From: Apoda limacodes
Lineage: Eukaryota; Arthropoda; Insecta; Lepidoptera; Limacodidae
Length of the DNA: 64,000 bases
NCBI GenBank assembly: GCA_946406115.1
Contig: OX291552.1
Location: 4,216,001 to 4,280,000, forward strand
Reading direction: 5' to 3'
Positions 34,665 to 49,400 of the stretch are shown piece after piece. The first letter of the stretch is position 1, and each line of letters opens with the position of its first letter. The notes below the pieces were generated by a model. That model was not told the DNA's origin. It was given only the letters and a program-made list of their open reading frames with translations, and made no database searches. The position numbers and the translations under genes were made by a program.

Positions 34665-37427
34665 GTAAGTTTTTGTTATGATTATAATGATTTTTATTGT
34701 TTAGTTTATTTTTAACTTCTCTTGAGAAGTTATTGGAATAGGTCCGAAAATCGAAATCGAAAATTTTGTGTTTTCTTTACGTTTCAAGACTTGGAGAATC
34801 ATTTGCAATCATTTTTAGAGTGATGTCTGTGCGTGTGTGTGTGTGTGACATTTAATGATTATTATTTTTCTACTCAAAATGTGTTATTGTAATCTATTGA
34901 TATGATAATGCATAACCGCTAAAAACATATTCAGTCAACTATACAACTTCAGTAAACTTCTTTAGCGGCGTTGTGCATTTTTTTTGGTATGGGTAAAAAA
35001 TGATAAACTCGCGTCAGGTCACGTGTCCTAATCGTGGAAATTCGTAAGACGGAAACCGTAATGCCACGCCTATAAAATTTTTTTTTTTTTTTTCTATTAT
35101 ATATGTTTTTCTAGTGGGGTTGCCTTACCGCTTACATATTTCGATGGCTTAACGTCCCCCCCCCCCTTTTTTTTTTTTTTTTCTTTCCTATGATTCTTTC
35201 GTGGTTGAGTAAGTTTGTAAGTGATTTACTTTTCTTTACGTATATGTGTATTTGATGGTCTGTCCGTCCGTTCGTCCGTAAAGAAAATTGAAAACAAACA
35301 TGCGTGTACATTTAATACTCGTATTTATCTATTTACACGTTTAGCTCCCGCCAGGGGCTTTGTCCGCGTAAACTTTTTTACAAATAAAAAACGTTATAAT
35401 ACGTAGATAGCTCTTTCATTATGAGATCGAGTCTCCTATGTGAAAGGTTTTGATTTATTTGTGTCACAATCTGCGATGAAAATGACCGTATTTTGTGTAT
35501 ATTTTTATTTTTAGTATTCGCGATTATGAGTAGTACAGGGAGGTTGGATATGGAATTTTAATTCTATGACAGATCCCGATGTCAAATATACTACGTCAAA
35601 AAAGTAAATAAACAAACATTATTATTTCTTGACAATGTCAAAGACATGTCTTGTGACATATTTGAGTGTTAAGCGCGAATCGTGTGTAAAGGTTTTCACT
35701 TCTGCCGGCACTCCCGGAGTGCAACTCGTTTTTTTTTTTATAGAAGTAAGTATGTACGTAATTAAGTATATATAAGAATTTAGTAACACTCTGGTGATTT
35801 TATAATTTACTGGCATTTCCTTAATATTTGTGTGTGCTTTTTGCGCCTTAACTAAATAGCAATATATGACAATAACTCATTTTGAGTAGCAAAATGTTTT
35901 AAAGTATTTTTTTTATTTTTTTTTTAGTTAAGAGTTAGGACCCCTATTTTAGTAAGTCCCCGTTAGTCAACAAATCTGTTTAACCGGTTTTTTGACTTTG
36001 TTGTCGATTTGGAAACGCTTTTATTATATTTTGCAACTTTAATAAAACCAATGATTGTTAATTGAAGTTTTTGAGAATTTTAAGATCACACACACACACA
36101 CACACATATATACCTACACCAAATGTAATAAATTTTAGATGACCTCATAAACTATTTTCAACCACGTAACGTAGAGTAGAATCTATAACATTCAGGAACG
36201 CATTTGTTTAATATGAATCAGTTTAGGCATCCTCAGGTTATATTACTGACATAAAACATACAAACCTATCCTTATTATAATATACTATTAATATTAACAT
36301 ACGTATTTTTGAGAATATTATTTATATTCATCCAGTTAAGTTTAGTAATCTAACAATTAGATAGGGGAAAAGCTATAATAAAATTAACTTAGTCTTATTT
36401 TAAAAGGCGGATTCGCTCACTTCAGCACCACAGTACGTCTGCCGAGTGTTACTACCATCAGTCTTTATTTAGTAACGAACTGGAAGGTGATTGACTCCAG
36501 CCGAACGTTTTTGGTAACAACATTGCTTACAAAAATAGTCACGACGTGGGACTTTGGCGCGTAATCGCTTCTGGAACCGCAACGCCATGAACGGAATTTA
36601 AATGGTATTTTAAACATTCTGCCAGTAAATATTTAACTTCTTTTGCCGATTTTCGTATTCCCGATACACAGTAAGTGTTGCTTAAATCTGATAACACGGC
36701 AATTGACTACAAGTCTAGTACCTAAATGCAAACAAGCTTACGCATACAGGTTCGTCTGATGGTAAGCTGTCACCGTAGCCTATGGACGCTTGCAACACCA
36801 GGGGTATCACTCGCGCGTTGCCGACACTTCAGAAATCTAATAACTTGTTTCTTGAAGAACCCCGTACTGTAGTCCGTAGAGTAAACTTTGGCAGGGAGCT
36901 CATTCCGCAACCCAAGCGTTCGCGGGAGAGATTTTCTCTGAAACCGCACTGTACGCGACCATTTCTACAGTAAACTAATCAAAATTGAACATATCTACCG
37001 TTAGAAGGATACCTACAAAGATATAAGCGCCACTTCATGCAAAGGCCTAAATGTGCTCTCCACTTTCAGTATTTGAGCATGCATATTTTTGTGTGCTCAC
37101 TCTCGTGTCTCTAAAATCACTATTTTGGTCGCGTTCACTCAAACAAATGAGTTACAATATCATTCAAACGATGAACCCTCTAACTATTGTAAAGACTTTA
37201 ACTCAGTTATCTCCTAGTCATTTTGAATGTCTATCTATATGCAGAACAGAAACTTTCTTTTCAGTTGTTGCTACATACCTATCGAAATTTTTAAATAAAA
37301 AAAAAACAAACAATACATTAACATCCGAATTGAAAACCTCCTCCTTTTTTCAAGTCGGTTAATAAAACTACTAACCCCCCCTCCCCCCCTACAGTCTTAA
37401 GATCATTAGTCGGTTATCATCACCTAC

Positions 37428-37464
<37 letters not shown>

Positions 37465-40400
37465 TAATCCCTTTTTCCCTTGGTGACGCCGTACAGCTTT
37501 CGATGTTCCGATAATATTTTCTTTGCTGTATTCGTTATGGTTAAGGTAAAGAAAGAGGGGTCAAGTGAAGTCAGATTTGCGCACTAAATGTAAACAGATT
37601 GTAATGAAATGTTGGTAAGTTGTTGTCCACGCGCCTTAAGAATAGGTGAAGCACCACTTTTTAAAAAACCGGGCAAGTGCGAATCGGACTCGCGCACGAA
37701 AGGTTCCGTACCATTATTAATAAAAATGGCAAAAAAATCACGTTTGTTGTATGGGAACGAAAAAAAATTTTTTTTTGTTTGTTGTATGGTAAATATTTAT
37801 ATTAGTCTATTTTTTATTGTTTGTTGTTAAAATAAAAACTGTGGAAATTTAAACCGTCTAACTATCACGGTTCATGAGATACAGCCTGGTGACAGACGGA
37901 CAACGAAGTCGTAGGGTTCCGTTTTTTACCCTTTAGGTGCGGAACGCTAAACAAGAGAGACAACGTTCGGGGGGTCAGCTAGTAGGAGATAAATAAACAA
38001 AACGAAATTCGAAAAAAAACATTTGTCACTAATGTCTGTAATTTATTTTACAAGCTTTTCTTTAGTTTCACCTGTCCCCTGTCTGTAATTAGATCTATTA
38101 AGTTGAATTTGACCCAGTTTCCGGTGTTCGAATAAGTTGAAATTTGGCATACACTCGTAAATCGGATGACTAAGTAATGATGTAATGATGTCATAGAGCT
38201 GGTCTGATGATTTAGCCGGAAGGTGGCTATAGGCCTTCTGTAACGAAAAAAGCGAGTGTAGGCTTGTTTGATTTGTCTGTACAAGTGCTCTGGTCTTAAA
38301 CGATAACCAGGGTCTGATGATAGCTTGTTTGTTAATTTTTTTTTTACAATATAGATAATTTAATTTTAACGAATAAGAGCTACCAGTTATTCAGATTGGA
38401 CCACGTTAATTTGAAAAATTCACTGAGCCCTTAAAATAAAAAATAAATTATCTCAAAACTTTTTTATTGACCTCTCTAGCTACCCCAGTGTCATACGTTT
38501 GTGTTGGTAATTTTATTTGTGTGTAAGGATAAACATTTAGTAGGTAGGACTAATCTGTGGGTTAATCCTCGCCAATGCGTAAAAAAAATCCAAATAGGTT
38601 TATAAATGACGGAGTTCTGAGGTAACAAACTTTTAAAAAAAACATAGGTACAACCGAATTGAGGACCTCCTCCTTTTTTGAAGTCGCTTAAAATGGAAAA
38701 TTACGAGGTCTTACATCTCTGCGATTGACTACCTCTAGTGATACTAAATACTTAATCCATTGGATTAAGAGTGCTGAATTTGAATTTTTTACACAAGCCA
38801 TTCTGATGACAAGCGATGTTGATGTTTTTACTCCAACAACTGTATACGACTACGTACGTACGTACGTACGTGAATCGTTTAGTGTTTGCCGTGACATTTG
38901 CTGGTATAATGTCAAGAGACTTGACATTCCAGCCAAATATCAAGAGAAATCTTCCTTTTTTATTGTGTTGAAGTTCATGAAAATAACAGTAGGTACCTGA
39001 CCTGGTTCCCTCGTGTGATTTTATTTTTCCTGTTCCATACAAACTTTTTTATCTATCCCATTTTTTTCACCTTAGACAATAGGCTGCATTTTGAATAATA
39101 TAACTTGCCAAGTACTCAATTAGTACCAAATGTAGATCTAGCGTATTTATCTGTATGGTGGTCGACCAGTCAGGTTAGTAATTTAAGCAATGTTATAACT
39201 CCTACACAAATTTTAATCCCAAATTTTACCTTTTTAAAGAATGTTTTTCACAAAAAAAAATACCCTTTTAAATAATGCTTTTACAAAAACGCTGAAACAC
39301 ATCATTCTTGAAGTTTAACTTAATGTCTAAATACCAATTGAATACCTTAGGTACTTTACAATTATTTAATGTTCGTTGTAACGTAGCCAGGCAAGACAAT
39401 TTTTATCGGCCTTACAAGGAGCCATTGGCTTTCCAAGGTACAACATCAGTTTTCTTACTAAAATTGATCAAAAGTTATGAATTCCTTCTTTATAGCAAAG
39501 CAAATGATTATAATATATCAATGCAAAATAAAATTCTTAGACAATACCAGTATTATTACTCGAAAACATAGGTTTTGCCATGTGAGGGTATTAGAATATT
39601 TTACGATAACCACATCAGACCTCAACAAAATGAGGGACCGAATTGACAAAATTGCTGCTGTAACATCGCATGAGGGACCGTATTGACAAAATTGCTGCTC
39701 TAACATCGCATGAGGGACCGTATTGACAAAATTGCTGCTCAAGCATCGCATGTCCATCAGTTCGCGATTACACTTTGATAAATGATTTTTTGTAACAATA
39801 GGCCTTACAAGGAACATGGCCTTACACGGTGCACCCACCTTATTTATCTAGTTTCTAAATATCGCAGGAGTTTTCAATGTCTGCACAGCAACTTACCATC
39901 GCTTTAACACCCTAATAATTACGGTTGTCAACATTTCTTTAAAATGATTACAATCCATTGTCTAACAAAAGAATAATTTGTTTACTTTATTTACTCTTAA
40001 TGACATAATCACATTGTAAATTGTTTTTACTTAGTCACATAATGAGCGAATAGATCTCATAAATTCGTGTCCTTTCGAAGTGTAATATTGTGTTTTGTTC
40101 TGTAGTTAAACAGTTTTAGTTTAATTTAAATTTTTAAAATGGGTTTTAGCGTAAGCTTGTTTCTGGCTGATTTTACTGATTCAATGAAATCAAGGTAATC
40201 TTTTATATTTTTTACTAGCTTGTAAAATTAGGGAATAAAATTTTTATAGTTGGATTTTTTATGCGTTTTTAAAAACCTATTTAGTTTTAAGGGTTCCGTA
40301 CCTCAAAAGAAAAAAAGGACCCTTATAGGATCACTTTGTTGTCCGTCTGTTTGTCTGTCAAGACCCTTTTTTTCATGAATGCGTGAAGGTAACACGTTGA

Positions 40401-43400
40401 AATTAATATCAAATACGGTGCGCGAGCCAGACTCGCACTTAGCCGGTTTTTTTACATTGTAACTTATCTTCTTCGCTTTTTAATACCACGACTTTTTCAA
40501 ACTCTACCATTTTCATGTATTGTATATTTATTCATTACCACCAGTTACTAATTGACAATAATATACCACACTTTATGGAGTCATATTACCGATACCAATG
40601 TCTACTTTAACAATTATATTATTGTCTACGCAACACTATCTCCTACGATGACCTTAAGCATATAATCCTCGTTGTTATTTCTAATGACGTCATTGTCTAT
40701 TTAAACAACTTTTAGTAAATAACATTTTATAACAAGTACTCTGAACGTAACTATATTCAGCATGATTGTCCGCTCCAGCGCAGCCTAATTCTTCAAGTAT
40801 GCAGCTGCTCCTAATAACCCAGTGAACACGTACTACAACATATCATGTCTAATACAGTTACTTTTTGTATTTTCAACATTATTTTCAGCTGAATCGACCT
40901 TTTTGTTATTTGTAGCACCTATAACGACCTTATTTTTAAACAGGAAGGACATTTTAAAAAAAGAAAGAGGTTCTCAAATCGGTTGTATTTTGTTAACTCG
41001 GAGCTTCGTCATTTATAAACCGATTTGGAAAATATTTTTTTTATTTAATAGAATATACTTCCAGATTGGTCCCATTTTTATCAAAGTCCAGTTCTGATTA
41101 TGAAATCCATGAAGAACTTCTCAAATATTATGGGCCACACAGCGATTTCGACATTTTTAGTAACAAGTCAAGGATTTGCCATTAGAAAATATCATTTAGT
41201 AAAGTGGAATTTATGAAGAAGACCACAGATGAATCGGAATTCTCAATGATACTTGTGATACCTATTTCAAGTGTGGCCATTAGATATCTCGTAGTTATCT
41301 GTCATATATAGTATCTTGTAGTTAAGCGACATAGACGAAACAAATTTGCATGGTTCGAAAAAAATAGCACCATAAAATTGATCTGATAAGGAAGGTTTTA
41401 GGGTTCCGTAGGCAAATGTAAAAAGTAGTTTTTATATTGACTTTGATAATCTACTGAAATGTGATAAGAGGAAATATCACAACTAAGGGAATGCAGAAAT
41501 AGGTATTTGTAAAACATTTGCTGTTGCTCTAGGACCTGGTCCAAGATACGAATATGCGATAGGGACAGCTGGGCCTTAGGCTGTTTTATGTAGTCAAAGT
41601 CAAAATCGGGGTATCGTATTCCCCACTTTCCTCTTCCAAATCTCAACCAAATTTAATGAAGATTACTTCACCTTAAAGGTAATGAATTATTTCGTGTCTG
41701 TATGTTTTGTTTTCTTGAAAAATAGTTTTTATATTTGTATAGCCCACGTCTTAAAATATGTGTATAGACTTTTTTCTAGACTTTTGCAGGACCCCAGTTT
41801 TTAATAGAAACAGCATATTAAAAAGTGCAAAAAATACGGACATAGTAATATTGTCTATCTAACATAGTGATAGTGTATATGTAACATTCATAAAAAATAT
41901 AGCAGCTCTAATGCCAAAATTCGGGGAGGACACGTAACAGGGAAATACGTTTGCATGACGAAAAAACAGCGAGACATTTCCTATACTCCATTCAATACTT
42001 CTTTCTTTCTTATCCGTTCATACATATATAAAAACTCGTTTCAATATCGGTTTTTGATGTTCCAATTGAATAACTGTTAATATTTACGTACCAGCCCTTA
42101 CTAAACTTACTTAACATTTACATTTTTTACATCAAGGGTGTGCTTGAGTCTGCGTAGGTATAATTCGTTATTTATACTATACGGCATAAGAATAAAGACA
42201 AGGGTCTAAGTATTATTTCTTATACTATGCTTATAGTGATTGTATTGTGTTTGTTCCAGCCTGCTGCGCCCCGTGTCGGTGCAGGGCGCGATGGAGCACG
42301 CGCTGCAGCACCGCGAGCGCGTCGGCGTGCAGGACTTCGTGCTGCTCGAGGACTTCCGCTCCGAAGCGGCCTTCATTGACAACCTGAAGAAGCGGTTCAG
42401 CGAGAACATTATATATGTTAGTAGCATACTGTTAATATCTCATGCACTAGCCCGTCAGAGAGAAGTTACTTAAATGTAAACCGGCTAGAATTCGTTATTT
42501 AGATAAATTTTTAGCACCGATTACTGGATACCTATCTATACAAATAATTAGCTTTCTGCCCGCGGCTTCGCTCGCAACAACCTGTTGCGCACAACGAGTT
42601 GCGTTACAAAACGCCCTGGTGTTGCAGGCGTCTATAGGCTACGCTAACACCATCAGGCGGTCACCGTAAGCTCGTTTGCCCCTTCTTCAAATTTAGATGC
42701 ATCCAACAAAGTTAAAAAGACATAAATTCTATATCACTCACTGTACAAATCTTGGCTCGCTCTTTGGTTTTATTATTGTCATCAAGCGCATAACGTTACA
42801 TTATTAGGGCGTTCCATCTGACTACTGTTTAGCAGAAATTGTAAGCGGTTTGCGTTTCATGCTTTTAGTAGCAAAATCTTATGTTGACTTTTAGCGTTTC
42901 GTCTGCGAAATGCTGCTACCAAAAACCATTATAATAAACCATATAAATGTCAGAAGGTGGGTATTTTGAGAAACATACTTATAACGTTGTTTTTTTTTTA
43001 AAGAAAAGTTTTTTTTTGCATATGAACCTTATACCTTTTATATACACACATGGAACTGTCAAAAAATATGCGATACGCGTTTCGTTTGAGCAATAATAGC
43101 GGTTAGTGCTAAAATGAGGTTTTACTATTAAATTGCAACGCAGCTCAGAACGCCCTATATGTCGGTCAACAAAAAACCACTTTTATTATTTTATCCTTAG
43201 CGATTCGAAATAAGCCAAACCCTTTTTCGGTCGAATAAGTAAATTTAATTTAAAACAATCCTTGGGTAGCCAGGTAAATCAAATCACTATCTATAAAGTC
43301 TCCTTTAATATCCTACACTTTGCCATGCGCAATTTTTCGTAAACGTTTTAGCGTTAACCTTTTATTGCTTCACATCTCGTCGTGGTTTATTTTTAACTAT

Positions 43401-46400
43401 TACATATCTGCTTTAACGATGCCTACAATAAAAGAAATTTCAAATTTCTGTCCTTAGCAATCCGGCCTCGGTAGTAATTGGTCAATCAAAAATTTAATTT
43501 TATACAAACTTTGCCAACCAGATTTTTAGTTTATTTTAGTCGAGCTGCCGTATCTGTGTTATCGCTATAAATTCAGCGCGGACACTCGGGATACGATAAC
43601 CGTATGGAGAAGGAGATATGCGGTATAGGTTGCTGGGATAGCTAGTAATTAATAAATTCTGAAAGGAGACGGCCCAAATCCCATATAAAAAAACCCAGCC
43701 CCGGCGCAAAAGTTTTCTATCTTAGATTTTAGAGGATATTTATGAATAATATTCTATACTATCACTATCTCTGTATCGGGTGGCTAACATTTCTTATTTG
43801 CGATTATTGAGTAATCGTAATCGCATTCAAGATTATGTCAAAACCTTTTTGGTAGGCATACATAAATAAACACAAATAAAGTAATTTAACAATTTATTTG
43901 ATCAAAGTACATGTATATGGATAAACATCAATTATTCTCTAAATCTAATAATACATAATCTTAGCCTCTAGCCGGATGATCAAATTGTCTTTCATTATGT
44001 CTAGCCCGACCTAAGAAGTATTAAAGTATGCAATTTGTGGATTTATAGAGTTGAGTATAGATAAAACACATTTAGCATCTCATTGTAATTATACAACGAC
44101 TATATCAGTACTTTACAATACATTGACTATCTTTCATTAAAATAACAGAATAGTTGTCTTGGTAACGCAACACTGGCACAGACAAAACAGAGACTAACAA
44201 AGGAGTTTTAACAAAAAGTACATGACACTTACAACATGTGCACAGCTCCCAAATGTCCGTTGGCCCTGTACGAGTACGCAAAAACAAAAATACTCTTTTA
44301 TGACATCGATTCCACCAACTGCTGCGTTTTATGACATCTAATAACTACTCTACGTTAAGTACGACTAAATAATTAAGTTATAATAATGTGTTATTTATTT
44401 TTAATAATATGGGGTATGGTATGCTTATTATAGGTTTTGTATTAGTATGCTTGGTTGCAAACAATTAACGAATGAAAGAATAATACATATTTTGGTCGAT
44501 AAATGAGTTTTTAATAAGAACGCCACGAAAAATTCTTGAGCAAAAAAACAATGTTACTCACCCGAAAGAAGAGTACTTACTATTGATGGTTTTAAATATA
44601 AATTTTAAATATCCTCTAAAATCTGAGATACAAAACTGTTTACGTCGGGCCTGGGTTATTTTTAGGCAAACTTTCTTTCTAGACGAGAAAAAGGTTAGGT
44701 ATAAGATTTGCTAAACATTCAACCTAAAATAAATTTCAACAGGGATAACATACGGCAAAAGATAGATAAATCAAAATAAAGGTAAGTACTTACCAGAAGT
44801 CGATAAAAGCTAGGTTTTTTAATGCGTTTTTTTTAGCTCCCCATGGAGAGTGACTACCACAATAAGAATATTATAACTATGCTCCCTTGTTTCAGACGTA
44901 TATAGGTAACGTGCTGATCTCCGTGAACCCGTACAAGAACCTCCCGATCTACACTGAAGAAAAGACCAAGCTCTACTACAAGAAGGCATTCTTCGAAGCA
45001 CCTCCGCACATGTTAGTAGTTTTAAAGCATACAGATGATCTACAGTGACTAAAGACCTAATAAGGTCAAATGATAGTGCATAAAGGCCTTAATCTTAAAT
45101 GTAAACTTTAAAAATCCGTGCATTTGCCATAAACAAATAGTAAGGTTAATATCAGTATTCGTAGTTAACTCACTGATTAAATATTATGTCACTTTAAGAT
45201 TTTAAAGAGATGAAAGCAGGTACCTAGTCAAAATCACAAAAAGTGTCACGTATACGTAGGCAAGGGCTTTCTTTGAGCATGAAAAAGTGCATTTCTGCGT
45301 GTAAATATTTTAGATAAAACACTCAATAGATACTATATTGTTAGATTATTTTTTGAGACTTGAGTAATAAGAAAGCCTATGACTAGCCAATAAAAAATTT
45401 TGCAGAAAGGTGTCTTATGTTATCCGTCCCATACAGTTTGCAATAAGTATCTATACATTTAACTGAGGAATGAAACATTTTGTATCTATCGATATCATTG
45501 ATTCAAAAATACATTTGAAGTTAAAATATATATTATGTGAGTAATTATTGGCTTCCAAAGTGGAAAAATTCGTGTCTAATTGTGTGTGTCTCTCTTGTAG
45601 GCGCACAATACATAAACACTTTTTAACTCATATGTATCTTCTTGATAAAAATAACAACTAATAATTGACAAATGAAAATCCGATTACACAATCTACATAC
45701 CTACCAAATACAACGTGTCTATTTTTATTTTATTTATTTCGAAGTGCAAAATTAACTTATACATATTATATCAAACAAAACAGCAAGCAACAGCTAGTAA
45801 TATATGTTATTAATATGAATATATTTACCTTATATATGTATTTATTTGGCATGTGCTAATTAAGCCCTTTAATTTGATGAACTTTTAAAAAACAAAATTA
45901 ATACAGGACTTTATGTCCTCTAGAGGGCACCATATTGAGGTTAGTGTGACGTCACATAACCAATATAACCAGGGGACCATCAAGAATCTTCTAACAATAC
46001 CTACCTTATTTGTCAAATTCTCATAGATAGTTTATAAGATATGTAGTAACAGATAACCATACATACATAGCTGCCAAAAATTATATACCCTCCACCTTTT
46101 GGCTTTACCGTAGTCGGGTAAAGATCAATTGCCACATACATGACGGAGCATCATTTGAGAACGACTCGATCGATTTGGATGATCTCTTTATAGTTGTGTT
46201 CCTTATTGTCAGAACAAGGTTTGCATGTAAGAAAATTTTTGTAGGCAACGCCGGATGCAATCACTAGTAAGTAATAAACGCAGACTCATGTCGTTTTACA
46301 ATACGAAAATAGATAAGATTAAACAATACTTAATCTTAAAATAATCTACATTGTGAGTGAGCAATACGTGATAAATAATATAATACAGTTAATTACTTTA

Positions 46401-49400
46401 TTATATAAGTAGGTAATAAGTTTGTTTTCAGGTAGGTTACTTTTATTCAAAGTTAACCTCACGTTCGAACGTCTTTACCTAGATGAGAGTCGCTAGCGGA
46501 TCCCCTGCCATAAAAACCGGCCAAGTGAAAAAAAAAAACAATCCCAATTTACGTGAAGGGAAGGTAACCAAAAAAATTTTTTAGACTTATTTTATCACTT
46601 TGTCGGCTTAATTAATATGTATACCCATGCCAAATTACAGCTTTCTAGTACTAATAGTCTCTGAGCTTAGCCGCGGACAGACAGACAGACAGACAGGGCG
46701 AAACTATTCGTCTTGTCCGTCTGTCCTTCCGTAATACAATGCCTCATATCTGCTGTCTTTGGGTATATTATTATGAAATAGGTATTGCAGAGATGAGTCT
46801 TTTTGTAAACCGCAGACTGATCTGATATGTTATGGAAAGGGAGAAAAAAGTTTTCTGGGGTAACCCCACCATACATTGAACCCGGGATGAATTTTTTTGG
46901 TGCTCACATCAAGTATAGGGATTAGAAAATATAAAAAATAGAAAACAGATTTATATTCTGCGAATGAAAATTTTGTGCCCAAACAATACTCATTAATTAA
47001 ATAAAACGATCAAAAAATCTGAAAAAAATCACATTAATAGGCCTTACAATTACTTTTAATAAAAAAGGTTTTAAATAAAATAAGTTCACAAATGTTTTAG
47101 ATATTCGAAAAACCCTCATTTTAAGTTACCTAGATTATGTAGACTTATTTAGAGTTATTTTATAATTTTCTTAACCTCTATTTAGCTTATTCAGATCTCT
47201 GTTTTGTGTTTTCGCCTCTCGGCTTACTAACAATTCTGTAACACATGTTACAAACTATCTAACTAAATCAATACTACTCAAGCAGCTGATCGTGTTCCCG
47301 GGAAATTTGTTCATGTTATCAAATACAATATTTATCTACATCAGATAGCATCATTATTTTATCAGTGACATGATAACCAACTTATGGTCACAAAAACATC
47401 ATGATAGGTAATAAACAACCAAGACATTTTACATAGGTGATCGTAGTGTGGCTCCAGCTTGCTCCAATTAATAAAACTAAAAATATTTTACCAATAATTT
47501 TGGTTTTTGTGATGATTTTCAGGGTTCCGTACCTCAAAAGAAAAGAAGGAACCCTTATAGGATCACTTTGATGTCCGTCTGTCTCTCTGTCAAGACCCTT
47601 TTAATTAGGAACACGTGAAGGTATCAAGTTAAAGTTTTATAAGGTTTTAGTAATACTAAGGTATACGGCCCCTGAAGCTGTAAAAAATCAATCAAACGCA
47701 ATAAAAAAATACGGCCATTTTTGTCGTATATTTTGACTTTCACAAATAAATCAAAAGCTATGGGGTACTTCCCGCTGTCTTAGAATAATGAAATTTGACA
47801 CGAAGCAAGGTCTTTTTAAATGGTAATTATAATATTTTTCATTGGACACGTACAGTGTGGTTTCAATGAAACTTACTCCCGCGAACGCTTAGTTTGGACT
47901 ACAGTATGGGGTTCTTCGAGAAAGTAGTTATAAGATTTTTTTAGGGTCGGTAATGCTTCAGTGATACTCCTGGTCAAAGATGTTTTGCCCTACGGTGCAG
48001 CGGTGACTGGGCCGTAAGCTTGTTCGCCCCATGACCCATCAAATTTGTAAATGTAAACAAATAAATCTTTACAGATTCGCTATTGCAGACAACGCGTACC
48101 GGTCTTTGGTTTATGAGCACAGAGAGCAATGCATTTTAATCTCAGGTAATGTCGACAACAAACACATCAATAAAAATAAATCTAATACTCAGCCAAAACC
48201 GAGTAATAGCGTAGTTTTTCGTTTTAGCGTAGTACTTTTTTAAAATTGACCGGCTGACTGATTGATTCAATAACATATTGAACGCACAGCCCAAACCACT
48301 GGGTCTAGAAATATTTGTTATGTGAGTTCTTTACTTGACGTAGGACTTTACTAAGAAATGATTTTAAAAATTCATCCCTTATCCCATATTGGTTAAAATG
48401 GGGGTTGAAAGTTTGTATGGAAATCCTTAATTTTTGAAGTAAATGCATAAAAAATGCTCTTATTCATAAAGGTCTTGACGTTAAAGATTAAGATGTGTTG
48501 TCCTGGTTTTTAAAAACTTTTTCTAACAAACCTACTTATCTTCAGGCCTTAATTAGTCAGCTTTAATCAAAACAATAACAAAATCTATGACCAAATATCT
48601 TTGACTCTTTTTTTATTAATAGTGAATTAGGTCAATAAGTTGGTGGTGGTTTTGTATCGAAACCTTGTACCCTAAGTGGCGGAGGTTCGAACTCCAATGT
48701 AATGTATTCCAATGAGTCTTTTTCAGTACATTGATTTATCCACACCACTGACTTTCCGGTGCCGAAAACATTGTGAGGTTACCTGCATACGTCAAAAAAA
48801 AAAAGACACATGTGAAGACCACAATCCCCACTGGGCTCGCGTGTGGACTATGTCCCAAATCACCTCAAACCTAGGGACGTATGAGGCTGATAACATATGT
48901 AATCACTAACACAACCGATTGAGCTTAGGTACCTGTTAATTTTTTTATAAATGTTGAACAGGCGAATCGGGTTCAGGAAAAACAGAAGCATCTAAAAAAG
49001 TCCTGGAATACATCGCAGCCAGAACGAACCACTTACAGAATGTAGAAAGAGTTAAAGACAAACTCTTACAGAGCAATCCTCTACTTGAAGCTTTTGGCAA
49101 CGCGAAGACCAATCGCAATGACAACTCGAGTAGGTTTGGTAAATACATGGATATCCAGTTTAACTACGAAGGTGCGCCGGAGGGCGGACATATCCTGAAC
49201 TATCTCTTGGAGAAGTCCAGGGTCGTGAGTCAGATGTCAGGAGAAAGAAACTTCCATATCTTTTATCAGTTGCTATCTGGTGGGGACCAGGAGCTGATGA
49301 AGGAGTTAAGACTGCAGGGCAGGCCTGAGGGATACAAGTACACAACGGATACGGTAAGAAGATTTATAACAATATACATCTGGTTTACCTGAAATGTATT

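Noticed and set aside
37051..37362. 103-codon open frame in intron 1
   Set aside because: No recognisable domain, AT-rich composition, and its end runs into a dispersed repeat (CCTCCTCCTTTTTTCAAG).
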